Origin: a virus
Virus record (IMG/VR): IMGVR_UViG_3300036766_002288
Span: 123,012-187,011 of that record
Direction: 5' to 3' (one strand)
DNA: 64,000 nucleotides
Part shown: one piece after another, positions 34,446 through 43,411 of the stretch
How positions within the stretch are numbered: the stretch's first letter is position 1
Layout: each line of letters starts with the position of its first letter
The notes under the pieces: model-generated
Seen by the model: the letters and a program-made list of their open reading frames with translations, nothing else
Told to the model about the DNA's origin: nothing
The model's database searches: none
Made by a program: the position numbers and the translations under genes

Positions 34446-34715
34446 TCACTTTTTGTCAGGTGGATGTTGTTGTCTTTTGCCTTGATCTGGTTGACAACAA
34501 TCCTTGCAACAGTCTCCCGCACAATCCTTTGGACAATTTTCGCACTTGCATTCCTTGCAACAGCACTTTTTGTGATGTGGGGCTAATTTGCCATGATGCC
34601 AAACCATTGGTGCTTTGCCCGTAATTACATCCCAATGCAAATAGGTCTCCCAGCCCGCCCAAGCTAAAACAACTAAAGCGGCAAGGAACGTAACTAAATT
34701 ATAGATTGCTTTCAT
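34446..34715 (-). CDS. Membrane-anchored Cys-rich protein (metallothionein-like)
   Basis: 89 residues; AGGAG upstream. One N-terminal membrane helix (YNLVTFLAALVVLAWAG). The C-terminal half has 11 cysteines in a short stretch (CCCKECKCENCPKDC, then CCKDCC), like a metallothionein. It may bind metal outside or at the membrane; function unknown. Confidence 0.6.
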   Translation of the reverse strand: MKAIYNLVTFLAALVVLAWAGWETYLHWDVITGKAPMVWHHGKLAPHHKKCCCKECKCENCPKDCAGDCCKDCCQPDQGKRQQHPPDKK

Positions 34716-34760
34716 AAATTGACTCCTGTATAATAGGTTAATATTATTATACGGTGGTCG

Positions 34761-35042
34761 GTGAGAAAATCAAGGAAATACTCAAAACAACAATGCATTA
34801 AGCTGATAGACAAAGAGTGTCTTTTCTGTGGCGAAAAAGAATATAAGTTGTTAGACTGTCATAGGATATATCCAGGTGAAAAAGGCGGAACTTATGTTCA
34901 ACGTAACACAATTACAAGCTGTGCAAACTGTCACAGAAAGATGCATGGTGGGCTAATCAGGGTTGTTGGGAAATATCTAGGCTCTGATGGCAGGTGGGTA
35001 GTTATCTATTTTGACGAGAATAATGTTGAACATTTGAAATAG
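34761..35042 (+). CDS. HNH-type nuclease-like protein
   Basis: 93 residues, GTG start. Two Cys pairs (CLFCG, CANCH) around LLDCHRIYPGEKGG give an HNH/zinc fold. No other domain. Could be a small homing or restriction-type nuclease. Ends at TAG. Confidence 0.55.
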   Translation: MRKSRKYSKQQCIKLIDKECLFCGEKEYKLLDCHRIYPGEKGGTYVQRNTITSCANCHRKMHGGLIRVVGKYLGSDGRWVVIYFDENNVEHLK

Positions 35043-35050
35043 ATAGTTTG

Positions 35051-35260
35051 ATGAATTTCCGTGAATTTGCTATGAATGAGTTTTCAATTAGGGGTATCCA
35101 ATACCGTCCTAATTATGTTCCTTGCGGGATTCCTAAAAAGGGGAAGAAGGGTGGCCCTGGTAGCATGAATTTAGCGGCAGTAATTAACCCTTCTAGACCT
35201 TACCAACCTACATTCAGAATGGGTAAGTCGCATGTCAAGAGTCAGATTGCGATGAAGTAG
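35051..35260 (+). CDS. CTS-like small basic protein, 69 aa
   Basis: Starts MNFREFAMNEFSIRG, similar to the capsid-targeting N terminus. The rest is basic and Gly/Pro-rich (IPKKGKKGGPGSMNL). Ends at TAG. Converges on the minus-strand block. Confidence 0.5.
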   Translation: MNFREFAMNEFSIRGIQYRPNYVPCGIPKKGKKGGPGSMNLAAVINPSRPYQPTFRMGKSHVKSQIAMK

Positions 35261-35450
35261 GTTCTTCTATGTAGTAGCAATATTGTATCCCTATGATTTT
35301 CGCAATATCATCATCCAAGGATGAACCGTTGCATACTGTTGGTGGGGCACCATGAGCTAAAAGGTCATTAATGATTTCTTTTGGGTCGATTCCCATAGCT
35401 TCAGCTATTGTCTTTATCATCCAAGGTTTTTTGACTTTTAGCGTTATCAT
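35235..35450 (-). CDS. Hypothetical protein, 71 aa
   Basis: Start chosen at ATG 35450, 5 nt after AAAGGAG. Carries IAEAMGIDPKEIINDLL and two cysteines. Overlaps the upstream minus gene by 50 nt. Confidence 0.5.
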   Translation of the reverse strand: MITLKVKKPWMIKTIAEAMGIDPKEIINDLLAHGAPPTVCNGSSLDDDIAKIIGIQYCYYIEEPTSSQSDS

Positions 35451-35640
35451 CTTCTCTCCTTTGAAAAAAGCTTTTGCCATCTCCACCTCTAGGTGTATGT
35501 AAGTCATTATTGGAGTCTTTTACACACCAATCAATAAATTTGATTACATCCGCATTGCTTTCATTACCATCAAATAACCAATGACAGTATTTGGTTGTTA
35601 AGTGTTCTACAAAATCTTCGATAAAATCAGCTTGATTCAT
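35401..35640 (-). CDS. Hypothetical protein, 79 aa
   Basis: Helical start (NQADFIEDFVEHLTTKYCHW), charged tail. Overlaps both neighbours. Unknown. Confidence 0.45.
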   Translation of the reverse strand: MNQADFIEDFVEHLTTKYCHWLFDGNESNADVIKFIDWCVKDSNNDLHTPRGGDGKSFFQRREDDNAKSQKTLDDKDNS

Positions 35641-35908
35641 TTTTGTGTAACTTTTTATAAGATTTCATTGCTTTGGCAAATGGTACGTTTCTAACTTTGC
35701 GACCTTTTCTATCATACCAACCTACGTGTTCAGGCCATTCACTATCATCTAACTCGCTCGATTGTATTTCCCACCAAGACCAAGTATCTACCGCAGAGTC
35801 TTTAATAAGCTCAACAGCTTTTTCTACACTTGATGTTAAGTAAAAAACCATTTCGTCTATATGGTTTTCCGAAAATATTTCATGATGTAGGACAATGTAA
35901 ATTTTCAT
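35627..35908 (-). CDS. Hypothetical protein, 93 aa
   Basis: Starts KIYIVLHHE; Trp-rich centre (TWSWWEIQ); basic end. Overlaps the upstream gene by 4 nt. No family recognised. Confidence 0.55.
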   Translation of the reverse strand: MKIYIVLHHEIFSENHIDEMVFYLTSSVEKAVELIKDSAVDTWSWWEIQSSELDDSEWPEHVGWYDRKGRKVRNVPFAKAMKSYKKLHKNESS

Positions 35909-36156
35909 TGCATGTGTGGTTTGGAGATTTCCCAGGCTTTGCTAATATTTTCTTTTGCAACACGTAATGCATTAGATGCAGCTAATAAGGAAGAGGCAAG
36001 TAAATACCTTTCTCTAACATAATCCGCAATTGAGTCAGCGTAAAGCTCATTGGCTAATTTATCTAGAAATTCTTCTAGTGCATCGTAACGAAGATGGGCA
36101 AGATCAGTGGCGAGTTTTTCTAAACCACCTTCATAATTAATTTCTGTATTGTGCAT
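35905..36156 (-). CDS. Small helical protein, 83 aa
   Basis: All-helical (LATDLAHLRYDALEEFLDKL). Coupled by overlap to both neighbours. Confidence 0.55.
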   Translation of the reverse strand: MHNTEINYEGGLEKLATDLAHLRYDALEEFLDKLANELYADSIADYVRERYLLASSLLAASNALRVAKENISKAWEISKPHMQ

Positions 36157-36617
36157 TATTGTTCCTTTGATTGCATATAAATGCTATTTTTGCCCGCTGT
36201 AACTGACTCCTGGTATCTTCGACACGTTAAATTAAGTCTATATTTGCCGATGAAGCGATTGTATATGTAATTCCTGTTTACAACAAGCCAATCGCTATCT
36301 TCAACCAGTAGTAGTGTACCTATTGGGGGGATTAAACCCAACTTACTATATGCAACTTTGGCATTTACTTGAATCCCTATTTCATCAGGCTCATCAATAC
36401 CAAACGTATTAAGTTGCTGTTGTTTCGGATAATCATAGAACGCATAAATTAGCACGGGAGGTATTGCTACAAAGACAGTTCCTTCGAGATAAAGTTTTTC
36501 AACAGTTTTATCTCGCTTGCAATAACCTTTGATTGTAACTGGATGCCCTGCACTTTCGATCCAATAACCATCTACTTTTCTTAATACATTTTTTATAAAA
36601 TCAAATATAATTCTCAT
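36156..36617 (-). CDS. Hypothetical beta-rich protein, 153 aa
   Basis: Contains repeated short strands (GYCKRDKTVEKLYLEGTVF, IPPVLIYAFYDYP). Might be a virion or sugar-processing protein; unrecognised. Overlaps the GNAT gene by 17 nt. Confidence 0.55.
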   Translation of the reverse strand: MRIIFDFIKNVLRKVDGYWIESAGHPVTIKGYCKRDKTVEKLYLEGTVFVAIPPVLIYAFYDYPKQQQLNTFGIDEPDEIGIQVNAKVAYSKLGLIPPIGTLLLVEDSDWLVVNRNYIYNRFIGKYRLNLTCRRYQESVTAGKNSIYMQSKEQ

Positions 36618-37140
36618 TTAATACTCCTAAGACTAAGTTAGCTACGTATTCATTGTTTTTGAATATTGCTTTTCGTTGGGTGCCTTCTACTTTAAACCCA
36701 GCGGCCTCGGCACATTTCACTGATACTTCATTAGTTATCAATATCTGAGCGTCAAGTCTGTGTAAATTCATTAATTTAAAGGCAAAAGCAACACCAGCAA
36801 TAACTAGCTTCTTACCATAGCCTTTTCCTCGCCAGCCCTGAAAGATATCCCAGCCCACATCCGCCTTCCTGTTTTGCCAATCAATATTGAAAAATTTAAA
36901 TACGCCACAATCGTAACCGCTAGTGTTTAATGAAACATTGGCAATGAGTATCAGAGTTCTGGGACATTGTGTTTCTTGACTGATGGATTCAAGCCATTTT
37001 TCCTGACTAGTAAGGTTGGCATAGGTGACAGTATGCGTGCCGAAATGACTTTCATTCTTTAAATCAAGTAATTTAGCAGCATCACACTTATCTGCTTTAC
37101 GAAAGGCTATAGTGTTTGTATGTGTGTACAAATAACTCAT
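36601..37140 (-). CDS. GNAT-family N-acetyltransferase (RimJ/RimL type)
   Basis: 179 residues. Acetyl-CoA-binding core near FQGWRGKGYGKKLVIAG (about 96-112), and LHRLDAQILITNEVSVKCAEAAGFKVEG matches the family. Followed by the DegT aminotransferase. Such a pair (aminotransferase plus acetyltransferase) makes N-acetylated amino sugars. Confidence 0.8.
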   Translation of the reverse strand: MSYLYTHTNTIAFRKADKCDAAKLLDLKNESHFGTHTVTYANLTSQEKWLESISQETQCPRTLILIANVSLNTSGYDCGVFKFFNIDWQNRKADVGWDIFQGWRGKGYGKKLVIAGVAFAFKLMNLHRLDAQILITNEVSVKCAEAAGFKVEGTQRKAIFKNNEYVANLVLGVLNENYI

Positions 37141-38262
37141 TTACCAGCCCTCTTTAATGCAGTCTACGATGTAAGCTCGGTCTTTTTCAGTTACCCACCA
37201 GCCACAAGGGATTGCTATCATTTCTTTTGCGATTAGTTCCAGTCCAGGTAGTTGCGCCCTGAATTCTTTCAAGCAATCATGTTTGTCATTACGATCATGT
37301 ACTTGACTCACCATGATGCCTTTTTCTTTCATCTTTGTTATAAAGTTCTCTCTATTCCTAACCATTATTGTGTAAATCCAATAACTTGATTCATGATTAG
37401 TTTCATTCTCAGGTAGTGTTACACCAGGCATGTCCCATAGATTATTGTTATAGAACTTAGCGTTTTCTTTGTTTTTTTCAACTAAGCCCGATATATGTGG
37501 ATAATTTTCTATGCCGATAGTGGCATTAATATCATTCATATGGAATTTGAATCCAAAGTTCTTTATGTTTTGTGCGCATCTAAAATCTTGATTACTTGTT
37601 CTGTCTAGTCCATACCATCTTAATAATTTGGCATCATCGTGCCATAGTGCATTAGGGCTTATAATTAGTCCACCATCGCCAGTAGTAAAGTGCTTAATTG
37701 CCTGGAAACTGAATACCGAGAAATTGCCATGTGTGCCGATTAGTTTATTTTTGTATTTAGCACCCCATGCATGGGCACAGTCTTCGATTATATGTGGGGT
37801 GAATCCATATAGGTTGTTGCATTTTTCCTGTATTGTTTTTAATTTGTCAAGGTCTACTGGATAGCCACCCCAATGGACTACCATAACTGCTTTAGTTTTT
37901 GGGCTTATTTTTCTTGCAACATCATCTAAGTCAATATTGTAATTTCTTGGGTCAACATCAGCCCATCGCAGTTTCACTCCTCTTGAAAGTATGGCAAAGT
38001 TGGTTGCCGTGCAGGTCAATGGGGTCGTTATGATTTCATCATCTTTTTCAAAAGCTAATGTTCTTTTAATCATCTCTACGACAAGTTCTAATCCTGACGT
38101 GCAGCTATTTACTGTATTGACATAGGGGTTATCAAAATGATTGGATAACATCCTTTCAAATTCATCAACTTTTTTACCTTGCCCAATAAAGCCGCTCATT
38201 AATACTTTTCCTACTTCTATTGGTGCAGTAGGGGACATAAACACTTTAAATAAATCTATCAT
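37141..38262 (-). CDS. DegT/DnrJ/EryC1-type sugar aminotransferase
   Basis: 373 residues. PLP-lysine region FSFQAIKHFTTGDGG (about 180-194), plus the VHWGGYPVDLDKL and EDCAHAWGA segments of the family. It transfers an amino group to a nucleotide-linked keto-sugar. Next to GNAT and glycosyltransferases; overlaps the next gene by 4 nt. Confidence 0.9.
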   Translation of the reverse strand: MIDLFKVFMSPTAPIEVGKVLMSGFIGQGKKVDEFERMLSNHFDNPYVNTVNSCTSGLELVVEMIKRTLAFEKDDEIITTPLTCTATNFAILSRGVKLRWADVDPRNYNIDLDDVARKISPKTKAVMVVHWGGYPVDLDKLKTIQEKCNNLYGFTPHIIEDCAHAWGAKYKNKLIGTHGNFSVFSFQAIKHFTTGDGGLIISPNALWHDDAKLLRWYGLDRTSNQDFRCAQNIKNFGFKFHMNDINATIGIENYPHISGLVEKNKENAKFYNNNLWDMPGVTLPENETNHESSYWIYTIMVRNRENFITKMKEKGIMVSQVHDRNDKHDCLKEFRAQLPGLELIAKEMIAIPCGWWVTEKDRAYIVDCIKEGW

Positions 38263-39041
38263 TTTGACTCCAGTGCCGTTTTGTATTCGGCAAATGCTGT
38301 ATCTGAGACTGACACCGATTGATGATATAATAGTTTTGTAATTGGTAAGTTTTTAATTTTAGGGCTTGAAGCGTGATACTTTGTAGAATAATTGTGTAAA
38401 TCTATTGTTTGGAACGATAGCCAGTTCATATTGTTTTGAATGGCCCAAGGATATAATAAGCAACCAGTGTCGTAATGTCCATTAGGTTTCAAAAATAATT
38501 CCTTGAAATTTTCTGGGGGACTATCACGCCACTCAAGTTTGAATCCAAGAAAATGATTTACGCCGAATTGTTGGGCAAACTTTTGGGTTGGCAATTTGGA
38601 TTTCCTTACCATCATGTTTACAACAGTAGGGAAGTATCCATGTACATACCAATTGGGATTATTTCTAGAAACACCAATCATATCAAGATTAAACTTTAGC
38701 ATTAGGTCATAATATAATTTGTCTACGTTGGTATAGAAAAATACATCTACGTCCGAGATAAGTATCAAGTCATTAGATGAGCAATCTATGGATTGGTGAA
38801 GTGCATGGAGGTGATCTTGACTTACATCCAATTTGTTAAATTTTCTGTACTCACTAAATGGGGAGCCTATTTCGCGGAAAGCGATACCATTTTCAATCCA
38901 CGTATTTGAATAAGTGTAATGTTGATCGGCTTTGCAGATTACGACTTCAGTTATTAATTTTGAGTGTTCAATTATTGATTTTTTGAAATGCTCAAAATAT
39001 CTTTCTACTTCTGGTATTGTGGTGGTTACTAATGTAATCAT
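38259..39041 (-). CDS. Glycosyltransferase-like protein, family A member 6
   Basis: 260 residues. Shares the D-x-D core (ISDVDVFFY, about 95-103) and the WLSFQTIDLHNYST end with the five tandem genes at 43412-47632. Shorter C terminus. Separated from the others by the HEG/MerR block. Confidence 0.72.
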   Translation of the reverse strand: MITLVTTTIPEVERYFEHFKKSIIEHSKLITEVVICKADQHYTYSNTWIENGIAFREIGSPFSEYRKFNKLDVSQDHLHALHQSIDCSSNDLILISDVDVFFYTNVDKLYYDLMLKFNLDMIGVSRNNPNWYVHGYFPTVVNMMVRKSKLPTQKFAQQFGVNHFLGFKLEWRDSPPENFKELFLKPNGHYDTGCLLYPWAIQNNMNWLSFQTIDLHNYSTKYHASSPKIKNLPITKLLYHQSVSVSDTAFAEYKTALESK

Positions 39042-40024
39042 TTGTATTTGTTGGGTAAATATTTGGAATATAGTGGTCCATAATCAGGATGAGCATATAT
39101 TTCTTCTTCTAGCTCACGAACAACTGGTAGCCACTGTTTCAGTTTTTGTTCTTTACCAGTATCTATCTCCCAACTCATCGCCCCAAAATGAGTTATTAAG
39201 TGTGGGTCTAATTGCACAAATTTCAAGCCTTGTTGGACAGCATTATAGTAATGCCACGCACCCATTTCCATGCTTATATAATGATAATCAGCAGCTGTTT
39301 GTGGTGGATTGTCAAGTAACCCTAAATTCCTATAATATTTGAAAAACTCTTCAACGTTTCCAACCTTATCAGTCAATCTAAAAGGCGGCGTTTCTATGTG
39401 ATAACCACACCATGAAGACCCTAGTTTTCTAATCCATTTCTTTCGGCACACTAGAAAAGCACATAGTAGGTGCGGGAATCTTAATAATGGTTTATTTTGG
39501 TGTATCGCTGAGTCGCATTGACAACAGTGTAGGATTGGCGAATAAGCGATTACTACATTGGGGTCAGTGTAGAATTTGTCTTTAACCTCTTGTAGCCAAT
39601 TATGCTTGTTGATGATGATATCATCATGCATGATTAAATAGGCATCAGTATGTACCCAAGGAAGTGCCATCTCTACAGATTCAGGATGGCCTATTCGACT
39701 CCAAACTCTTATAACACTGACTGGCATATCGCGTTTGATTTTAGGCTCATCAATATGCCACCATTTTAGGCGTCTTAATTCTTCCAGAAAAGCCTGTTTC
39801 TGATCTTGGTTAGTCGGATCACCAGTTCTTTTATCTGGCCCATTAATAACCACCATGAAATGCTCAAGTAAGTCTTTAACTTTAGCTCTAAGTAAGAGCG
39901 AGAAGGTAGACCAGAGTAAACATTCTATCGGGGCCTGATATGTGGGGTATATGGCGGTTATTTTCTCTGGTACATGAGTTAATTCCACCGCGTCATCAAT
40001 ATCACAAATCATGTGGTTATGCAT
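39038..40024 (-). CDS. Glycosyltransferase-like protein, family B copy 1
   Basis: 328 residues. Core LIMHDDIIINKHNW (D-x-D type, about 132-145). A paralog of the gene at 42415: both start MHxx and share ECLLWxxFSLLLR. The start overlaps the HEG stop by 8 nt. Confidence 0.75.
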   Translation of the reverse strand: MHNHMICDIDDAVELTHVPEKITAIYPTYQAPIECLLWSTFSLLLRAKVKDLLEHFMVVINGPDKRTGDPTNQDQKQAFLEELRRLKWWHIDEPKIKRDMPVSVIRVWSRIGHPESVEMALPWVHTDAYLIMHDDIIINKHNWLQEVKDKFYTDPNVVIAYSPILHCCQCDSAIHQNKPLLRFPHLLCAFLVCRKKWIRKLGSSWCGYHIETPPFRLTDKVGNVEEFFKYYRNLGLLDNPPQTAADYHYISMEMGAWHYYNAVQQGLKFVQLDPHLITHFGAMSWEIDTGKEQKLKQWLPVVRELEEEIYAHPDYGPLYSKYLPNKYK

Positions 40025-41744
40025 ATATGTTCTCTATATTTTTTTTAGGAATAAATTCATTATAATCTTTGTTTGGGAAGTTTAAATAACAATTATCCTG
40101 TCCGTAAAATTTTATTGCATAATAATCGTAGTTTTCAGCGGCTTCTTGTGCCGTGGCGAATAAGCCAAGGTGTATAGGTCTTTTATTTATTACTAATTTA
40201 CTTATCCAGTGCTTGTTTTTTTGCAAAGTAATGCCCTTGAAGCCTGATTCTGATCTTGGAACTCTTAACCTTAGTATTTTTTGTATTTTTATTTTCTGTT
40301 GCTGAGTTCTTGGAATTTTTTTACAAATTTCTTTGTTTTGCTCACGCAATATAGCGTAATGTTCTAAATTTTTATTTCCATTTTTATATAACTCAAAAGC
40401 AGCTGACCGTATAGATACGGCTTTATTTTCAGTATTATAATTACCAAGGCGAATACATTGTCCGTTGATATAGATGAACGCAGACCAGCGGTTTCTTATG
40501 CGTTTGACTCCAGCATGTCCAGATGTATTAGATTTCATCAACAGAGAATGTCTGTCGATTTTTTGGCGGCTAATGCATTTATATTGAAAGCACTTCCAAG
40601 GTATGAAAGGTTTGATATTTTCAATAAAGTTAAACCAATTATCGCCGCCTATCCTGATGGTTGGTTTATCACGATGTTTATTTAATGTGCTAATTATTCC
40701 TAAATCTTTATATAATTTATCTCTCAAAAGGTTTACGTCATCATAAGTAAAAGATTCCGTATGCAGCATCAGGTTCCTACTACGGCTACAGTGATTGGAC
40801 CCATCATCGCACATCCATATTGCAGCAGTCTGCCAAGTTAATTTTAAATCCAATGGTACTATTTTTTGACTGTTTTTAACATAGGGGTCTTTATACCATT
40901 TTTTTCGGTACTCAGTGAACAGAGGATGGCAAACTGTATACAAGAAGGATGATGCAAGATATTTGCCGTTCCAGTGTTTTATATCATGGCAAATCATGCC
41001 ATTCATTGTGGAAGGTTTTCTAGTTTCTTTCTTACCATATGCTGACGAAAATGGTTCATATATTTGTTGTAAACCTTGTACGTATTCAGATGAATCTAAT
41101 TTTTGACATATTCTGAAACAGCTGTTTCCATTAGTTCCAGGTTTTAAATAACTTAACGACCCATCTCCTAGCATATTGCCAATAAAAATTTCTTCTTGTC
41201 TTTGTGAAAGTTTATCTGGGCATTGAAGTCTGTGAACGGTTGCTTTACCAAATACGCTATATTTACTTAAAAAGTTTTGCATACTGCTACAAGAAAGTCC
41301 ATATTCAATTGCTGTTTCTGCGACTGAATGAGTCTGTCTATATTGCGTTATTTCTGGGATTAATTTCGTATTTTTATTATTAGTTTCTGATTTGTAATAT
41401 GCATACCAACATTTACGTGAACAAAATCTAGCATTTTTTTCCATACGGTGTCGCTTAATTATAAATTTATTGTTACACCACTGACAGGATAATTCAACTT
41501 TTTTGCTGGTGTACGCTCCTACGCAGGCACGAGAACAAAATTTAAGTCTGTTGATGTCGTGTGGCATTACTAGGAATTGCTTGCTACATTGTTTGCAAAT
41601 TTTTTCAACTCTTTTTACACGTTGAACATGTTGAGAATCACTTGAACATTTACGAGAGCAAAATTTGCGTCTATTGGTGTCGTGTGGCATTACTAGGAAT
41701 TGTTTGTCACATTGCTTGCAAGTTTTTGTAAGTTTGTTGTTCAT
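40017..41744 (-). CDS. Composite LAGLIDADG homing endonuclease with zinc fingers and AP2 domains
   Basis: 575 residues. N terminus: three near-identical zinc fingers of form CxxC-x14-16-CSxxC (KTCKQCDKQF, KICKQCSKQF, LSCQWCNNKF). Then a helix-turn-helix-like segment and a LAGLIDADG core (EEIFIGNMLGDGSLSY about 186-201; TAAIWMCDDGSNHC about 304-317). C terminus: two AP2-like DNA-binding domains (GHAGVKRIRNRWSAFIYING and SGFKGITLQKNKHWISKL). Much larger than usual homing endonucleases. Inserted between a MerR-like gene and a glycosyltransferase gene; no intron evident. Confidence 0.85.
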   Translation of the reverse strand: MNNKLTKTCKQCDKQFLVMPHDTNRRKFCSRKCSSDSQHVQRVKRVEKICKQCSKQFLVMPHDINRLKFCSRACVGAYTSKKVELSCQWCNNKFIIKRHRMEKNARFCSRKCWYAYYKSETNNKNTKLIPEITQYRQTHSVAETAIEYGLSCSSMQNFLSKYSVFGKATVHRLQCPDKLSQRQEEIFIGNMLGDGSLSYLKPGTNGNSCFRICQKLDSSEYVQGLQQIYEPFSSAYGKKETRKPSTMNGMICHDIKHWNGKYLASSFLYTVCHPLFTEYRKKWYKDPYVKNSQKIVPLDLKLTWQTAAIWMCDDGSNHCSRSRNLMLHTESFTYDDVNLLRDKLYKDLGIISTLNKHRDKPTIRIGGDNWFNFIENIKPFIPWKCFQYKCISRQKIDRHSLLMKSNTSGHAGVKRIRNRWSAFIYINGQCIRLGNYNTENKAVSIRSAAFELYKNGNKNLEHYAILREQNKEICKKIPRTQQQKIKIQKILRLRVPRSESGFKGITLQKNKHWISKLVINKRPIHLGLFATAQEAAENYDYYAIKFYGQDNCYLNFPNKDYNEFIPKKNIENIYA

Positions 41745-41747
41745 ATT

Positions 41748-42359
41748 TTAATCTCTTTTATAGTAAATTCTTTGTATTACAATCCCATTTTCATTATTGT
41801 CAGCTAATTCTAAGCCCCATACAAATGCTGGGGACATAGAACGTCTGTTATCTGGATATGGCATGTTTTGCCAAATATCAAAAGTGCTTAAATATAAAAC
41901 ATCTTTTTCAATTTTTGGGTCCATGTATAGTCCGTTAGTACTTGTTAAGGTTATTCCAGTGTTTTTTAAATCATCTTTCAGGATAATTTCTTTTTCCCAA
42001 AAATAACGAGAAGTAGGTATGTTGTGTGTTATTTTTTGGTATGTTCCGATTTCAAGTCCTGCATAACCTTGCGGTTCTGGCTCGCTACCTACTAACCAAC
42101 CACGATAATCACCGATATTAAAATCGCCAAGAATTTTTAAGACTGATGGTAGTTTTCTAAAAGTTTCATATTGAATATGATATACAAAAGGATTTTTCAT
42201 GACTTCTTTTAGAGACTCAATTTGCCAGCGATAATAGCGCCGATGACCACCTGCTGTTCTTTGTGGGATCAAATAACCCCGACTTTCGCAAAGTCGGATA
42301 GTTTCTGCACTAGTACCCCATATTTCAGCGGCCTCGCCTATCGAAATTAATTCATTCAT
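41748..42359 (-). CDS. MerR-type HTH protein, 203 aa
   Basis: N-terminal MerR-type HTH: LISIGEAAEIWGTSAETIRL, then RGYLIPQRTAGGHRRYY. C-terminal part is unrecognised (GLEIGTYQKITHN, GIVIQRIYY). ATG 42359 is preferred; ATG 42392 lies within a perfect inverted repeat that may be its operator. TATATAAG is just upstream of this ATG. Confidence 0.7.
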   Translation of the reverse strand: MNELISIGEAAEIWGTSAETIRLCESRGYLIPQRTAGGHRRYYRWQIESLKEVMKNPFVYHIQYETFRKLPSVLKILGDFNIGDYRGWLVGSEPEPQGYAGLEIGTYQKITHNIPTSRYFWEKEIILKDDLKNTGITLTSTNGLYMDPKIEKDVLYLSTFDIWQNMPYPDNRRSMSPAFVWGLELADNNENGIVIQRIYYKRD

Positions 42360-42381
42360 AATCTTATATAGTGTGGATTCG

Positions 42382-42418
42382 ATAATTCTCAAAAATTATT
42401 TCGATTTTTGAGAATTAT
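42382..42418. promoter_or_regulatory. 15-bp perfect inverted repeat, possible operator
   Basis: Arms 42382-42396 and 42404-42418, 7-nt spacer. It lies between the family B gene and the MerR-like gene. Possible autoregulatory site of the MerR-like protein; a terminator function is less likely because there is no T-tract. Confidence 0.5.
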
Positions 42419-43410
42419 GCATATCTTGGTCCTCCAGGCATATATTTCACGTATAATTCAGAATAAGCTGGGTGTGCCATTATTTCATTTTCTAGATCAA
42501 TAATTTGGGTCTTGTAAGTTTCCATCTTCTTATTTGCAGTTTCTGCATTGGTATTGCTCATCTGTTCAAAGTGAATGATGTTGTCTTCCTTTAGCTTTGT
42601 GAATTTTGCACCTAATTGACAAAGTTTGTAGTAAAGCCATGCACCTATTTCTTGCCTGACAAAATTATACAATTCTACGGTTTGGATTTTCTCTGGCATT
42701 AAGTCACGATCTTCATAATATTTGAAAAATTCATTTTGGTCTGGTAACTCACTAATTTCAAACTGTAAAAAATTATCGTCTGATGGAATGTGGTAGCCAG
42801 TCCAACTTGCTCCCGCTTTCATAGTCCATCTTTTCTTAGCTACAAGGAAGGTCGTGTCTATTTGTGGCAGTCTTAGCAAATACATGCCACGGTGTATGGC
42901 ATAATCACAGTTACAGCCAAGTAGTTTAGGTGTATAGGCAATGGCTACATCTGGGTCATCATAGAAATTAGTTTTAAGTTCTGTAAGCCATTCTGGGTTT
43001 ATGAGGATTACATCGTCATGCATACACAAATAACTATCTGTATGCACCCAGCTTAGTGCCATTTCTAACGCTTCTGCATAGCCAACTCTGCTCCATGCAC
43101 GGATGACGGTAAGTGGCATTTGGCGACCAATTTCACCTGTATGAAACCAATCTAGGTCTCTTAATTCTTCAAGAAATTTTTGCTTAACGTCTTGCGGTTT
43201 AGGATCGCCAGTTCTTTCGTCTGGTCCATTAATATTGACGCAGATATGCTCTAACATTCCATGTGGTTTATTTCGGAGTAGTAGTGAAAATACTGCCCAA
43301 AGTAGACATTCTATGCCAGCATTCGAAGTGGGAATGATTGCAGTGATTTTATCTTTAAGATGTGTCAAATCGACGCATTCTTCTATGTTCATCGCCATTT
43401 GTGGGTGCAT
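42415..43410 (-). CDS. Glycosyltransferase-like protein, family B copy 2
   Basis: 331 residues. Core LCMHDDVILINPEW. Paralog of 39038-40024. One nt separates it from the family A array. Function inferred from the D-x-D motif and neighbours. Confidence 0.75.
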   Translation of the reverse strand: MHPQMAMNIEECVDLTHLKDKITAIIPTSNAGIECLLWAVFSLLLRNKPHGMLEHICVNINGPDERTGDPKPQDVKQKFLEELRDLDWFHTGEIGRQMPLTVIRAWSRVGYAEALEMALSWVHTDSYLCMHDDVILINPEWLTELKTNFYDDPDVAIAYTPKLLGCNCDYAIHRGMYLLRLPQIDTTFLVAKKRWTMKAGASWTGYHIPSDDNFLQFEISELPDQNEFFKYYEDRDLMPEKIQTVELYNFVRQEIGAWLYYKLCQLGAKFTKLKEDNIIHFEQMSNTNAETANKKMETYKTQIIDLENEIMAHPAYSELYVKYMPGGPRYA

Positions 43411-43411
43411 A

